Counted from the first letter of the stretch, positions 8,960-17,874 are shown. The stretch: 57,734 nt of DNA from Nostoc sp. CHAB 5844 (GCF_020829595.1 NZ_JAIVFW010000047.1:1-57734), one strand, 5' to 3'. The notes: generated by a model not told the origin, from the letters alone. Translations and numbers: made by a program.

Positions 8960-9427
8960 TTATCTCAAAATTCGCATTGTCAAAGGATAGCGATAATGTT
9001 CTCCATGATAAGCTTTGATAGCGGCAAAACTGATTAGGAATGATTGTAATAAAAATAAGCCGATAATTAAGAAAGTCCAGACTAAAAGTAAACCATCTAA
9101 AACCGATTTGACTTCATTAACTGCACCATTGGTTGTGATGGCAATTCCACAGCTACCCAGTACGAGTAATAAGGAAAAAATAATCACCACTAAAGTATAC
9201 AAAGTCAATGAGATTTGAAAGTTTAAAGATTCTCTACCTTGAAAGTCAATCCAAGGATATTTAGACTTTTTAAGTCGCCAAACTGCTAAGGGTAATAAAA
9301 TATTCAGCGGTAAATACAAAGGAATCCCAAGGAAGACTAATCCAAATAACAGTAGCCATGCTAATAAAGCCGAAAAATGACATAACATCGCCCATGTACG
9401 CATTTGTTTTTGGACTTGTTTTCTCAT
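8960..9427 (-). CDS. DUF4870 domain membrane protein
   Basis: 155 residues with four hydrophobic segments (about 18-36, 40-50, 75-95 and 112-138) and the DUF4870 hallmarks: an early cytoplasmic WAMLCHFSAL motif, FQGRESLNFQIS after the second helix, and a terminal AxKAYHGEHYRYPLTMRIL. It is an inner-membrane protein of unknown function, full length for the family. It is a single gene on the minus strand between the GGDEF gene and the decayed DUF1822 locus. Confidence 0.88.
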   Translation of the reverse strand: MRKQVQKQMRTWAMLCHFSALLAWLLLFGLVFLGIPLYLPLNILLPLAVWRLKKSKYPWIDFQGRESLNFQISLTLYTLVVIIFSLLLVLGSCGIAITTNGAVNEVKSVLDGLLLVWTFLIIGLFLLQSFLISFAAIKAYHGEHYRYPLTMRILR

Positions 9428-9500
9428 GGCTTGTTAATTGGGATGTGGATGAATGAACTTTCTATCTACCACACTACCTTTAAACCAGCAGGACAAAAGT

Positions 9501-10388
9501 TTAAAATTTGAGTATTTCTCGCTCATAATTTTCTGGTAGAGGTTCTATTTCCCAGACAATGCCTTCACCTGGTTCTAAGGCAACTTCTACATAGAGTTGT
9601 TCGACAGCGGTTGTAGCGATATCTTCGTTGTTGGGAAAAGGCTGTAAATCTTCTGTCAGGAGTCGCAGCTTAAAACCACCAGGAATGGTTGCACCGACTG
9701 TGGCGTTACGCAACTCAAACCGCCAATAGGGTGCGTCTATTTCACCTTGGGGTGTAATTGTGAGTTCGTATATTTGTCCGGCGATCGCTAACCGCCGTGA
9801 TATATTCACCTCAGTCTGTCTATCTTCTACACTCCGCGATGCTGCACTCAACTCTAAATTCTAGCGTTCCCAACCAATAGCTTCTGCAAGTTGAGATACA
9901 CCGTTTTCTAACCATTGCAAAATTGAACGCTGTTCTGGTAAACCTATGCGGCGTTCATATAAATTTTGTCGCCAACCGCCATGTTCAATTAACCCACCCC
10001 ACAGTTGAAAAGGAATAGCTAACCGAGGCGTGACAATTTCGGCGTTGCCTAGGCGGTCAATCAAGTTTTGCGCTTGGGCTTGTGGTAGGGTGGGAATTGC
10101 TGCAACAGCGCTGCGCGTAGGTTCTGTTGTACAAAATTCTCGCGCTACCGTTAATACACTAATATCGGCAATTATTTCACTAGCATTCAGAGAGTAGGTG
10201 CGATCGCCTGGATCATAATTTCCTTTATTCTTAAGTTGGGCATGAGTACAATAACCCCAAACCCTAACAAACCCTGCTTCTGGTTCAACTTGCACAGCTA
10301 AATAATAATCACCCAGCCAACTCTGTAAATCTACCCATTCTTGCGGTACGCGCAACTCACTCAAATCAATACTTTCACTGGGAACTTG
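9501..10388 (-). pseudogene. DUF1822 family protein, truncated and interrupted by an in-frame stop
   Basis: Two pieces in the same frame, 9861-10388 and 9501-9860, are separated by a single TAG (9861-9863). Read through, they form a continuous DUF1822-like C-terminal region: VPQEWVDLQSWLGDYYLAVQ, a 'VWGYCTHAQLK' strand, 'DRTYSLNASE', then a beta-rich tail ending in VWEIEPLPENYEREILKF. Intact family members are about 300 residues or longer with an additional N-terminal half that is missing here. Upstream, the frame meets a TGA at 10389-10391 and the sequence becomes the C-terminus of a sigma-like gene in another frame. This points to a deletion joining two formerly adjacent genes. A short separate translated piece from TTG at 9851 cannot be excluded. 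Confidence 0.65.
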
Positions 10389-10539
10389 TCACAGAAATAT
10401 GCAGGCTATCTCTGCACCAGTTAGCCAAATACCTCAGCAAAATCTCCTTAGCTTTTGTCAGTCGCCGCGAAACAGTGTACTGCTTCATGTCTATATTTCG
10501 GTTGGCAATCAAATCTTTATATAATTGGTAGTTTAGTAG
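10375..10539 (-). pseudogene. Remnant of a sigma-70-like protein, region 4
   Basis: The minus strand reads QLYKDLIANRNIDMKQYTVS then RRLTKAKEILLRYLANWC before a TGA at 10375-10377. The segment MKQYTVSRRLTKAKE is a typical helix-turn-helix recognition region of the cyanobacterial sigma-70-like proteins that often precede a DUF1822 gene. Only about 55 codons remain, with no start and a stop just upstream. The end overlaps, in a different frame, the start of the DUF1822 remnant. I interpret this as a decayed two-gene locus; the family recognition is by eye. Confidence 0.5.
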
Positions 10540-10618
10540 CTACATCTAAAGCAAGTAATGTTTTGGCCTAATTACCTTTAATCATCTCGTGTTAGAACAC
10601 ACAACACCACTTTGTTAT

Positions 10619-11236
10619 TCATTCAACCACAGTCAAAACCGACTGAAATGGTTGTAATAAAATACCTAAAATCTTATCAACTTCTTTGATATAGTATTCA
10701 ATTTTATCAATATAAACAGTTGTGCCTTCTAAAAATAAAAACTTCCAATTAGTACCAGTAGTAACAGAACCATAAATGCGTTCAACTTCAATACCTTTAT
10801 TTTGATTAAATAACTGCGCTGCAACCATCGCCGCAATACATTGACCAAGACCGCCAATTATATCTTCTTTTTTAGCTTCAAATATTATAGTTACAGGAGC
10901 AGTTATATATAACTGCTCCTTAGCACCACTGATAATGTAATCACAAAAACCTTGTAAACCTCTTTGGGCATCAACATTAAACTCATTCCCAGAAAAGAGA
11001 GAAATTTGGTTACTTAACAACCGTCTTACTTCTGCTAGAATTGGCGCGATTAAAAATTCTGACCTAGCTTTTTCAGTTGAAATAGATGTTGCTAACGGAA
11101 TGTAATCACTCAGAAGCGTTTTTAAAGTTTCAGATGGCATTACAGGTTTAATATCACTAAACAAGTTTCGACTTTCATCTAAAGTCAAACCAAAGTCATT
11201 TTTAACTCTAGCAAGGCTGAAATCACTGTAAGCCAT
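10619..11236 (-). CDS. Conserved hypothetical protein with nuclease-like fold
   Basis: 205 residues, of a type common in cyanobacteria. The middle contains a D-x(n)-ExK-like arrangement: DYI at about 97-99, then IFEAKKEDIIGGLGQCIAAM at about 117-136. This fits the PD-(D/E)XK nuclease superfamily and resembles the N-terminal nuclease regions of type I restriction R proteins. Residues about 10-90 are helical. Whether it cuts DNA is unknown. The gene starts within the end of a small upstream frame (11185-11430), suggesting translational coupling or decay of that frame. Confidence 0.6.
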   Translation of the reverse strand: MAYSDFSLARVKNDFGLTLDESRNLFSDIKPVMPSETLKTLLSDYIPLATSISTEKARSEFLIAPILAEVRRLLSNQISLFSGNEFNVDAQRGLQGFCDYIISGAKEQLYITAPVTIIFEAKKEDIIGGLGQCIAAMVAAQLFNQNKGIEVERIYGSVTTGTNWKFLFLEGTTVYIDKIEYYIKEVDKILGILLQPFQSVLTVVE

Positions 11237-11430
11237 CTTGCTACCTCATGACTAAAAAAGCCGCCATATTGTGACTTTACCCATAACTTTACCGTATTTT
11301 CTTCTTCCGGTAAGCCTAAGTATATAGAAATTGCTTCCCGGATTAATTGAGTTCTGTCTTTTTCATGCAGAATAGCGTCAGGAATTGGTAAAGATTTAGC
11401 TTTTGTTGACCAAATACCCAATCTTGTCAA
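11185..11430 (-). CDS. Small ribbon-helix-helix-like ORF (uncertain)
   Basis: 81 codons. The segment DRTQLIREAISIYLGLPEEE (about 25-44) resembles the helix pair of CopG/Arc-type ribbon-helix-helix proteins. The rest, particularly after residue 60, looks unlike a natural continuation and overlaps the start of the 10619-11236 gene by 52 bp. It may be a frameshifted or truncated antitoxin-like regulator, or a chance frame. I include it because of the helix motif and position. Confidence 0.3.
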   Translation of the reverse strand: MTRLGIWSTKAKSLPIPDAILHEKDRTQLIREAISIYLGLPEEENTVKLWVKSQYGGFFSHEVARWLTVISALLELKMTLV

Positions 11431-11468
11431 AGAAATAATATCATGTCTGGTTAAACACTTATAATATC

Positions 11469-11600
11469 TGTAGGTTGGGTTGAGGAACGAAACCCAACAC
11501 GCTTATCTAGATTTATGTTGGGTTTCACTGCCGTTCAACCCAACCTACATTGATAGATTTTATTATAAGTAATCACCCGAACTTGATATAATTGATAACA
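11469..11600. repeat. Inverted repeat element of the GTAGGTTGGGTT type, plus a MITE end
   Basis: GTAGGTTGGGTTGAGGAACG followed by AAACCCAACA (11470-11499) is answered by TGTTGGGTTTCAC and GTTCAACCCAACCTACA (11516-11549). This forms a nested hairpin of two stems, a widespread cyanobacterial dispersed palindrome. It sits in the 325-bp gap between the nuclease-like locus and leuD. Just beyond, 11577-11594 (CACCCGAACTTGATATAA) resembles the right end of the 7116-7344 element. No gene is seen in the rest of 11431-11755. Confidence 0.7.
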
Positions 11601-11755
11601 AGTTATAAACTTCTATAACTACTAGCAACAGCTTATATTGTCTGTTACTTAAATTTATGAGACTTGCCCCTGAACAGACTAACTTGCCATCCAAAATTTC
11701 TCACAAAGGTGGTTCTAAGGATTGCGTTCTGCGAAATTTTGTGCGTAAGTTCTAA

Positions 11756-12364
11756 CTAACTCGCCGCTAATCTACCCCAACCGACATAAGGCAGTTTTAC
11801 TGCTGTAGCTTGAATTTTTTCAGCGTTAGCTACTAACTGACCACAAGCATCCCAGCTACCAGAAACGAACATATTTCTCGAACCTTCACCGATGAATATT
11901 GGGGCTGTAAAGTCACTAATTTGCACTTGTAAGGTTTCTAAATTCAGTGTTACTGTTGCTTGAGGATTAGCTGTGACTAATTCTTGTAGTTGTTTGACAG
12001 TCGCAGCCTCAGCCGTCACACAAGGCACACCGATAGCCACGCAATTACCAAAAAAGATTTCCGCAAAGCTTTCACCAATTAAAGCTTGAATCCCCCATTT
12101 TGCGATCGCTTGCGGTGCATGTTCTCGTGATGAACCGCAGCCAAAGTTACGGTTAACAATTAACACCTTTGCATCTTGATATTGAGGTTGGTCAAAAGGA
12201 TGTTCACCTTTTAACGCTGTCCGGTCATCGATAAACGCATTTTCTCCCAAACCATCAAAAGTAATCGCTTTCAAAAAACGGGCAGGAATAATCCGGTCTG
12301 TATCAATGTCATCGCCAACCAAAGGAACAGCCCACCCAGACACTTGTTTAACTTCACTTACCAT
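11756..12364 (-). CDS. leuD: 3-isopropylmalate dehydratase small subunit
   Basis: 202 residues, full length for LeuD. With LeuC it isomerises 2-isopropylmalate to 3-isopropylmalate in leucine biosynthesis. Recognisable family features are [16 protein letters not shown] near the N-terminus (residues about 17-32) and the swivelling-domain substrate loop [15 protein letters not shown] (about 73-87). It is downstream of leuC on the same strand with a 65-bp gap, so the two are probably co-transcribed and their products assemble one to one. Confidence 0.97.
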   Translation of the reverse strand: MVSEVKQVSGWAVPLVGDDIDTDRIIPARFLKAITFDGLGENAFIDDRTALKGEHPFDQPQYQDAKVLIVNRNFGCGSSREHAPQAIAKWGIQALIGESFAEIFFGNCVAIGVPCVTAEAATVKQLQELVTANPQATVTLNLETLQVQISDFTAPIFIGEGSRNMFVSGSWDACGQLVANAEKIQATAVKLPYVGWGRLAAS

Positions 12365-12429
12365 AATTTCCTTTGCGTGAGATAAAAAAGATGTGGTTTG
12401 TAAACGCAGAGTATCGCTGAGTTTATTAT

Positions 12430-13833
12430 CTACAGCAAGTCCCGCACATCAGCTACTTCGCCTTTAATTGCCGCAGTCGCCACCATCGCCGGACTCATGA
12501 GTAATGTACGCCCGGAGGCTGAACCTTGTCGTCCTTTAAAGTTGCGGTTGGAGGAGGAAGCACTGATTTGTCTACCTTGAAGTTTATCGGGGTTCATGGC
12601 TAAACACATTGAACATCCTGGTTCGCGCCACTCAAAACCTGCTGCTTCAAAGATTTTGTCTAATCCTTCAGCTTCGGCTGCTTGCTTCACTCTTTCGGAA
12701 CCAGGGACAACAAATGCCTTGACTCCTTCAGCCACATGGCGACCTTGGGCAATTTTCGCTGCTTCCCGGAGGTCACTGATTCGTCCGTTAGTACAGCTAC
12801 CAATAAAGCAGACATCAATTTTTGTGCCTTTGATAGGTTGTCCGGGTAACAAATCCATATAGCGATAGGCTTCTTCGGCAACGAAGCGGTCTTCTTCGGG
12901 GAGTTCTTCAGGTTTGGGGACGAACTGATTGATGCCGATACCTTGACCTGGGGTAATTCCCCAAGTCACTGTAGGCGGAATCTTGGCTGCGTCGAAAACA
13001 ACTACATCATCATATTCGGCATCGGCATCACTCTTGATGGATTCCCACCAAGCCACGGCTTGATCCCAATCTGCACCTTTGGCAGCAAAGTCTCTATCTT
13101 GGAGGTAATCGTAGGTGACTTGATCGGGATTAACGTAACCACATCTCGCACCACCTTCGATCGCCATATTACAGACTGTCATGCGTTCTTCCATGTTCAT
13201 CCCTTCAAAGGTTGTGCCGGCAAATTCGTAAGCGTAACCGACACCACCTTTTACGCCGAGGGTGCGGATAATATGCAAAATCACATCTTTGGCGTAGACA
13301 CCAGGGTTGAGAGTGCTGTTAACTTCAATTCTGCGGACTTTGAGTTTGGCTAAGGCGAGGGTTTGTGATGCGAGAACGTCGCGGACTTGGCTTGTACCAA
13401 TCCCAAATGCGATCGCGCCAAAAGCACCATGACTTGATGTGTGACTATCACCACAAGCGATCGTCATTCCTGGCTGGGTTAATCCTAATTCTGGGGCGAT
13501 AACGTGGACTATACCTTGACTGCCGGAACCAATATTATAAAAAGTTAAATTATTTTCTTGACAGTTCTGTTCCAGCGCTTGAATCATTGCTTCTGCCACA
13601 CTATCGGCAAAGGGACGCGCCTGATTATCTGTGGGTACGATGTGATCTACTGTAGCTACAGTACGCTGAGGAAACAGTACCTTGAGACCTCGTTCCCGTA
13701 ACATCGCAAAGGCTTGGGGACTAGTGACTTCATGTATAAGATGCAGGCCGATAAATAGCTGTGTCAGCCCTGAAGGAAGTGTACCAACGGTGTGTAAGTC
13801 CCAAACTTTATCAAACAGGGTGCCTTTGCTCAT
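12430..13833 (-). CDS. leuC: 3-isopropylmalate dehydratase large subunit
   Basis: 467 residues, the aconitase-like [4Fe-4S] subunit of isopropylmalate isomerase. The cluster ligands are visible: Cys in [13 protein letters not shown] and the pair CSMC in [37 protein letters not shown] and the C-terminal [19 protein letters not shown] motifs are canonical. It is the first gene of a leuC-leuD operon. The start codon ATG at 13833 gives [19 protein letters not shown], the usual N-terminus. Upstream is a 227-bp gap with only simple repeats, and no leader-peptide attenuator was recognised. Confidence 0.97.
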   Translation of the reverse strand: MSKGTLFDKVWDLHTVGTLPSGLTQLFIGLHLIHEVTSPQAFAMLRERGLKVLFPQRTVATVDHIVPTDNQARPFADSVAEAMIQALEQNCQENNLTFYNIGSGSQGIVHVIAPELGLTQPGMTIACGDSHTSSHGAFGAIAFGIGTSQVRDVLASQTLALAKLKVRRIEVNSTLNPGVYAKDVILHIIRTLGVKGGVGYAYEFAGTTFEGMNMEERMTVCNMAIEGGARCGYVNPDQVTYDYLQDRDFAAKGADWDQAVAWWESIKSDADAEYDDVVVFDAAKIPPTVTWGITPGQGIGINQFVPKPEELPEEDRFVAEEAYRYMDLLPGQPIKGTKIDVCFIGSCTNGRISDLREAAKIAQGRHVAEGVKAFVVPGSERVKQAAEAEGLDKIFEAAGFEWREPGCSMCLAMNPDKLQGRQISASSSNRNFKGRQGSASGRTLLMSPAMVATAAIKGEVADVRDLL

Positions 13834-13890
13834 AGGTCAATCGTTATGTAACGAGTCAGGATTTTTATCGTATCAAAAAAGCGCCAGACA

Positions 13891-13925
13891 ATTTTGGATT
13901 TTGGATTTTGGATTTTGGATTTTGA
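13891..13925. repeat. Heptamer tandem repeat (ATTTTGG)5
   Basis: Five consecutive copies of ATTTTGG/ATTTTGA, with two further degenerate copies near 13960-13980 (TTTTAGATTTGGGATTTTCG). Such ATTTTGG runs are common intergenic filler in Nostocales. They lie in the 227-bp gap upstream of leuC and downstream of the convergently facing region of the Nudix gene. No function is evident. Confidence 0.8.
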
Positions 13926-14060
13926 ATTGATCCATAGCTAAATTTAGCGGCTTGAGTATTTTAGATTTGGGATTTTCGATTGATTTTACAGATAAATCTG
14001 AGGGTGTTTACCATCTAGTAATTATTGGTCAAGATTTTGCTATTTTGCTTGTCCTTACAT

Positions 14061-14510
14061 TTAAGTTTGTGTGGTCACAAATGGCAGACAAGAATTTAAT
14101 TTAATCTGGAGAAATTGTTGCAAAATTTTTTTGAGGGAATTTTGCTTCACCATTTGAATAGCCATGTTCACATCTAACCATTCTCGCTGTCTTTGCCCGG
14201 CTTCGGGATAATCTTCACTCAGCATTTCAACTAACAATAAATACATCTGCACTCGGTAGATTTTGCCGCGTTTGCGATATCTGTAACTACCTACTGCATT
14301 GACATCTACTTGCCCAATGATGCCTGCTTCTTCCCAGGCTTCTTTGGTGGCGGAAGCAGGCGGACTCATGCCTTTAGTTATACCTCCTTTGGGAACTACC
14401 CAGTTGTTGCGATCGCGAGTTGTAATCAGTAAGATTTCGATGTTGCCGTTCTGCACTCTATAAGGAATGACCCCCGACTGCTTGAAGATTTTGCTGATTT
14501 TCTGATTCAT
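14061..14510 (-). CDS. Nudix hydrolase
   Basis: 149 residues with a Nudix fold: SGVIPYRVQNGNIEILLITT, then NNWVVPKGGITKGMSPPASA and the helix TKEAWEEAGI. The Nudix box is G-x5-E-x7-REUxEExGU. Here the final KEAWEEAGI half is kept, but the first Glu is Met and the Arg is Lys. WVVPKGG is typical of the diphosphoinositol-polyphosphate/diadenosine-polyphosphate hydrolase branch. The metal-binding EE pair remains, so activity is plausible. Substrate is unknown. Single gene, minus strand. Confidence 0.88.
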   Translation of the reverse strand: MNQKISKIFKQSGVIPYRVQNGNIEILLITTRDRNNWVVPKGGITKGMSPPASATKEAWEEAGIIGQVDVNAVGSYRYRKRGKIYRVQMYLLLVEMLSEDYPEAGQRQREWLDVNMAIQMVKQNSLKKILQQFLQIKLNSCLPFVTTQT

Positions 14511-14620
14511 GAACTTTCTGGATAAGCGTCATCATAAAACAAAGATCAGAAGTGATTTTAGCTAAGTCTCAATTTTATACAGCTATTAGGCATCTACTAT
14601 AAGGCAGAAAGCTTTGAAAA

Positions 14621-14885
14621 ATAAAAAGTAAAAAGTAAAAAGTAAAAAAATTTCGATAAATTAAGGTGTTTAAAACCATTTTTATTTCTTTTGCCCTTCG
14701 GGTGACGCTCCTTCTCCCAAAGGGAGACGCTACGCGAACGTCGCTAACGCCACTTGCTTATGCCGGGAAACCCGTCCACCCTTCGGGTTCAGCAGTCCCC
14801 CAGACGCTCGAGGACTCGCTAACGCTGCGCTATCGACGGGAACCGCCAAGATGGGGGCTGCTTCACCGCAGTGGCTCACCTTTTA
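14621..14885. repeat. AAAAAGT tandem run and GC-rich dispersed palindromic element
   Basis: 14621-14649 is a run of AAAAAGT/AAAAATA units. 14690-14885 is a GC-rich mosaic of short palindromes (CTTCGGGTGACGC, GGAGACGCTACGCGAACGTC, CTTCGGGTTCAGCAGTCCCC, GCTAACGCTGCGC) of the kind found at 7140-7290, 36465-36620, 43755-44040 and 52085-52195. It fills the 399-bp gap between the Nudix gene and the TetR-like gene. An open frame across it is a consequence of composition, not a gene. Confidence 0.7.
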
Positions 14886-14909
14886 AATTTTTACTTTTGC
14901 CTTATTCAT

Positions 14910-16127
14910 TCATGCTGGCTTGTGATCTAAACGAATCGCTGCTTCTAAAGCTGCTTTTTCTTTGGCGCGGCTGGCATAAGGCTGTAATTGAGAGCGATCG
15001 CAACCTGTCAAAATACTCAATTCTTCCAAACTGATGCCGCGCATTAACATTTCTACACACCAAGTTTGTTGTGCTTGGGCAATTTCTGGTGGTTTGCCTT
15101 GAGGTGTTAGCAGTCCTTGAGTCCAAACTTCCCAACGTTGTAGCAGTTCTAACTCAGAAATAGAATTACCTACATTATCAACAAACATAGCAGGATAATG
15201 ATCTTTACGACTTTTGAGCCATTTGATGAGAGGATTGTTAGTGTAAGAACCGTAGTGTTTACCCAAAATCCATTGATTAGCAGGTACTTGGCGGGGTAAT
15301 CCTGGAGTGGTGATTTGCAGAATTAGTCCTTGAGGATCAGATATTTGATGCGATCGCTCTAAGCCAACTATCTCAGTAACAGATAAACCAGCACCAAATA
15401 ACAGGTATGCTAAAGCATAGTCTTGTATTCCCGTCTTCCTGGAGTTTTGCAGAATTTTATGGACTAAAATCGCCGGTAAATCAGCTACTTCTTCGGCAAT
15501 AACAACTTCTTTTGCTAGTTGGGGAGCAGTGGACATAGCTCCATGTAAAAACAACTCTACTAAATTTTCTAAAAAGTCATCACGATCTTCCCATAGTTCA
15601 TGAAATTCGCTTGTGAATTCAATCACCGCATAACCCAAAATCATCCCATTGAGTAAACTGGCTAATTTTTCTGCGGGAAGATAGGTATTTATGTCTCCCT
15701 GTTGGATAACAGTTGCTAAATACTGCGCCACATAGCGGTTGGCCTCTGTTAATCCGCGTCCCAAAGCCCGGCGATTTTCCGCTGGAAATTGGTCTGCTTC
15801 ACCCACTACAGACCGCACAAACTCAGGGACTCGTTCTAATGTATGTAAGCTTTCACTTGCATAATCTTTTAAGGCTTGATAAACGTTGCCAGGAGGAGTA
15901 GCCCGTCTGACTAAAGATTCTCCCAAATCTTTAAAAGCGGCTGATTCTTCTAACACAGCTAAAAGTAGCCCATGTTTATTCCCGAAATGGCGAAACAGCG
16001 TCACTTCATTAACTTCAGCTTTTTCGGCAATTTGCCGAGTAGTAGTACTACTAACTCCCTGAGTAGTAAATAATTCTAGTGCAGCTTGAATAAGACGTTG
16101 ACGGGCTGAATTTGATTGAGATGCCAT
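14910..16127 (-). CDS. TetR-family regulator with a degenerate tyrosine-recombinase-like C-terminal domain
   Basis: About 405 residues, twice a normal TetR. Residues about 7-55 are a TetR helix-turn-helix (SARQRLIQAALELFTTQG then VNEVTLFRHFGNKHGLL), and about 70-190 a helical ligand domain. From about 210 the sequence resembles the core of phage-type integrases: YALAYLLFGAGLSVTEIVGL aligns with the GLRISE region but lacks the catalytic Arg. Near the end, MLMRGISLEELSILTGCD followed by QPYASRAKEK aligns with the LGH...Y region, with Cys for His and a Tyr retained. The recombinase chemistry should be dead; the fold may serve DNA binding or dimerisation. I start at Met 16127 because upstream codons run into the palindromic operator. 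Divergent from the desaturase gene. Confidence 0.75.
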   Translation of the reverse strand: MASQSNSARQRLIQAALELFTTQGVSSTTTRQIAEKAEVNEVTLFRHFGNKHGLLLAVLEESAAFKDLGESLVRRATPPGNVYQALKDYASESLHTLERVPEFVRSVVGEADQFPAENRRALGRGLTEANRYVAQYLATVIQQGDINTYLPAEKLASLLNGMILGYAVIEFTSEFHELWEDRDDFLENLVELFLHGAMSTAPQLAKEVVIAEEVADLPAILVHKILQNSRKTGIQDYALAYLLFGAGLSVTEIVGLERSHQISDPQGLILQITTPGLPRQVPANQWILGKHYGSYTNNPLIKWLKSRKDHYPAMFVDNVGNSISELELLQRWEVWTQGLLTPQGKPPEIAQAQQTWCVEMLMRGISLEELSILTGCDRSQLQPYASRAKEKAALEAAIRLDHKPA

Positions 16128-16136
16128 AAGAAATAA

Positions 16137-16199
16137 TGCAAGTGCCACTTGCATAAAATACCAATAGTTGTTACGATGCCTAATGTAAGTGATACTTGC
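16137..16199. promoter_or_regulatory. Palindromic operators between tetR-like and desaturase genes
   Basis: TGCAAGTG-C-CACTTGCA at 16137-16153 is a perfect 8-bp inverted repeat around one central base, 10 bp upstream of the TetR-like start codon. A second, weaker site, GTAAGTGATACTTGC at 16185-16199, shares the AAGT...ACTT core and lies about 30 bp before the desaturase frame. Two similar palindromes between divergent genes suggest that the TetR-like protein controls both itself and the desaturase. Confidence 0.75.
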
Positions 16200-16230
16200 T
16201 TAAGTTCACTGTAACGAACTAGTTTACAGA

Positions 16231-17160
16231 ATGGGAAAATTTCTTGGGAAAGTTTACCCAAATGAAAGCAGATCACTTAATGATCCATCAACGGAAATGT
16301 TTATGACTGCAAAATATCTGGCGGTTGCTCCTGAGACAGGAAATTCACCTCGCCTCAGATGGGTGAATGTGGCTTTTTTTGCGACTATTCACGCTTTAGC
16401 TCTGTTGGCTCCTTGGTTTTTTTCTTGGTCAGCGCTAGGATTGCTGGTGTTTCTCCATTGGTTGTTTGGGAGTATCGGCATCTGCCTAGGATATCATCGA
16501 CTGTTAAGCCATCGGAGTTTCCAAGTACCCAAATGGTTAGAATATGCGATCGCCTTTATCGGAGCCTTAGCTATGCAAGGTGGGCCGATTTTTTGGATTG
16601 GTGGACACCGCCAGCATCACGCCCATACAGAAGACATCCTCTTAGATCCCTACTCTGCCCAACGTGGATTTTGGTGGAGTCATCTGCTGTGGATTATGTA
16701 TCCCCGTCCTGAGTTCTTTGATTATGAAACCTATAAAAAATACGCCCCAGATTTAGAAAGACAACCGTTCTATCGTTGGTTGGATCGCTACTTTTTATTA
16801 TTACAACTTCCCTTGGGGTTATTGTTGTATGCTCTAGGCGGCTGGTCTTTTGTCGTGTATGGAATATTTGTCCGAGCAGTCTTGTTGTGGCACTCCACTT
16901 GGTTTGTCAATTCTGCATCACACCTTTGGGGTTATCGCACCTTTGATGCTAATGATGGTGCGCGTAACTTATGGTGGGTTTCACTCCTGACTCATGGCGA
17001 AGGCTGGCACAACAACCATCATACATTTCCCCACGTAGCCAAATCTGGCTTTCAGTGGTGGGAGATTGATATCACTTGGTGGAGTATTCAAGTTTTGCGA
17101 AGTTTGGGTTTAGCGAAGAAAGTCATATTACCACCACCACAAATTGCACGTCAAAGATGA
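16231..17160 (+). CDS. desC: Acyl-lipid fatty acid desaturase, delta-9 type
   Basis: Up to 309 residues. The three histidine boxes of membrane di-iron desaturases are present: HRLLSH (89-94), HRQHH (126-130) and HNNHH (260-264), with four hydrophobic segments (about 46-80, 102-120, 187-205 and 207-222). The enzyme would introduce a cis double bond into lipid-bound acyl chains at the thylakoid/plasma membrane, using ferredoxin as donor. Spacing and box sequences fit the DesC (delta-9) group. The first 24 codons are atypical and Met25 (16303) is a likely alternative start. It is divergent from the TetR-like regulator with palindromic operators between, implying regulated membrane fluidity. Confidence 0.9.
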   Translation: MGKFLGKVYPNESRSLNDPSTEMFMTAKYLAVAPETGNSPRLRWVNVAFFATIHALALLAPWFFSWSALGLLVFLHWLFGSIGICLGYHRLLSHRSFQVPKWLEYAIAFIGALAMQGGPIFWIGGHRQHHAHTEDILLDPYSAQRGFWWSHLLWIMYPRPEFFDYETYKKYAPDLERQPFYRWLDRYFLLLQLPLGLLLYALGGWSFVVYGIFVRAVLLWHSTWFVNSASHLWGYRTFDANDGARNLWWVSLLTHGEGWHNNHHTFPHVAKSGFQWWEIDITWWSIQVLRSLGLAKKVILPPPQIARQR

Positions 17161-17161
17161 A

Positions 17162-17575
17162 TTAGCTCAGAGTTGCCAGAAAAACCTCTGGCAGCATAAC
17201 AGGGATAGTAGCCAGACGAAAATCTTTAATATTGCGGGTGACAACTGCTTCTATACCTGCGGCTCTGGCAGATGCATGAGTCACCGCATCCTCAAAATCT
17301 GTAAATAAACTTGCAAGTGCTTCTCGAATTACTGTATCTGTAACGGCGGCTACCTGCATCTTAGACATCAAAGTGTTTAGAGTTTCTCGGCTCTTTTCGC
17401 TACCTAAATTTCGTCTTAAAAGATAGAATAGATTAGTTATCGTATGTCCTGCTAAGTATCCTTCTACTTTTCCTTGAGCAACCGTATCAATTGCTAATGC
17501 CGAGGCTGTAAAAAAAGGCTGGCGTTGCAGCAACACATCCAGAACTACATCAGTATCAAAAAGTATGAGTTTCAC
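17162..17575 (-). CDS. PIN-domain toxin of a type II toxin-antitoxin pair
   Basis: 137 residues with PIN-domain acidic residues: Asp8 and Asp13 region in LILFDTDVVLDVLL, an acidic pair in FTDFEDAVTHASA, and the final TRNIKDF. PIN toxins (VapC group) are Mg-dependent RNases. It overlaps the upstream antitoxin gene by 4 bp (17572-17575), the classic coupled arrangement. Its stop is 2 bp from the convergent desaturase stop. Full length, with no sign of decay. Confidence 0.9.
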   Translation of the reverse strand: MKLILFDTDVVLDVLLQRQPFFTASALAIDTVAQGKVEGYLAGHTITNLFYLLRRNLGSEKSRETLNTLMSKMQVAAVTDTVIREALASLFTDFEDAVTHASARAAGIEAVVTRNIKDFRLATIPVMLPEVFLATLS

Positions 17576-17826
17576 TGATATTTATCCTCAAGGTAATCCA
17601 AGTATTGCTCTTGCAAAACCTCAGAATTGTCAATATTGTCTTCGATTTTCAAAACACCTACTAAACTCTGAGTCCAAGAACTGAGTTCTACTGGTTGATC
17701 TGGATCTGGCAATTGTTCAAAAAAAGTAGCGATCGCTTCCGAAAGGGAGATTTGGTGGATTTTTGCCCATTTCTTAGCTTTTCTAACTAGTGCATCGTCT
17801 AAGCGTAAAGTCAGCTTTGTTTGCAT
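17572..17826 (-). CDS. Antitoxin partner of the PIN-domain toxin (DUF6364-like)
   Basis: About 84 residues from the preferred start Met at 17826 (MQTKLTLRLDDALVRKAKKW); a longer frame begins at 17853. The start MQTKLTLRLDDALVRKAKKW followed by SLSEAIATFFEQL is a ribbon-helix-helix DNA-binding unit, and the acidic C-terminal tail is the probable toxin-neutralising part. It is the first gene of the pair and likely autorepresses. ACGTATATTTTCAACTGTGATATACGT at 17838-17864 is an imperfect inverted repeat (ACGTATAT...ATATACGT) just upstream, a candidate operator. Confidence 0.85.
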   Translation of the reverse strand: MQTKLTLRLDDALVRKAKKWAKIHQISLSEAIATFFEQLPDPDQPVELSSWTQSLVGVLKIEDNIDNSEVLQEQYLDYLEDKYQ

Positions 17827-17874
17827 GATGCTTCTGGTGACGTATATTTTCAACTGTGATATACGTCATGATAG

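Noticed and set aside
12943-13353. 136-codon frame opposite leuC
   Set aside because: Antisense shadow of a highly conserved gene, with no independent ribosome binding site or family.
14666-15034. 122-codon plus-strand frame
   Set aside because: It runs through the GC-rich palindromic repeat and the 3' end of the TetR-like gene on the other strand; composition and lack of domain show it is an artefact.
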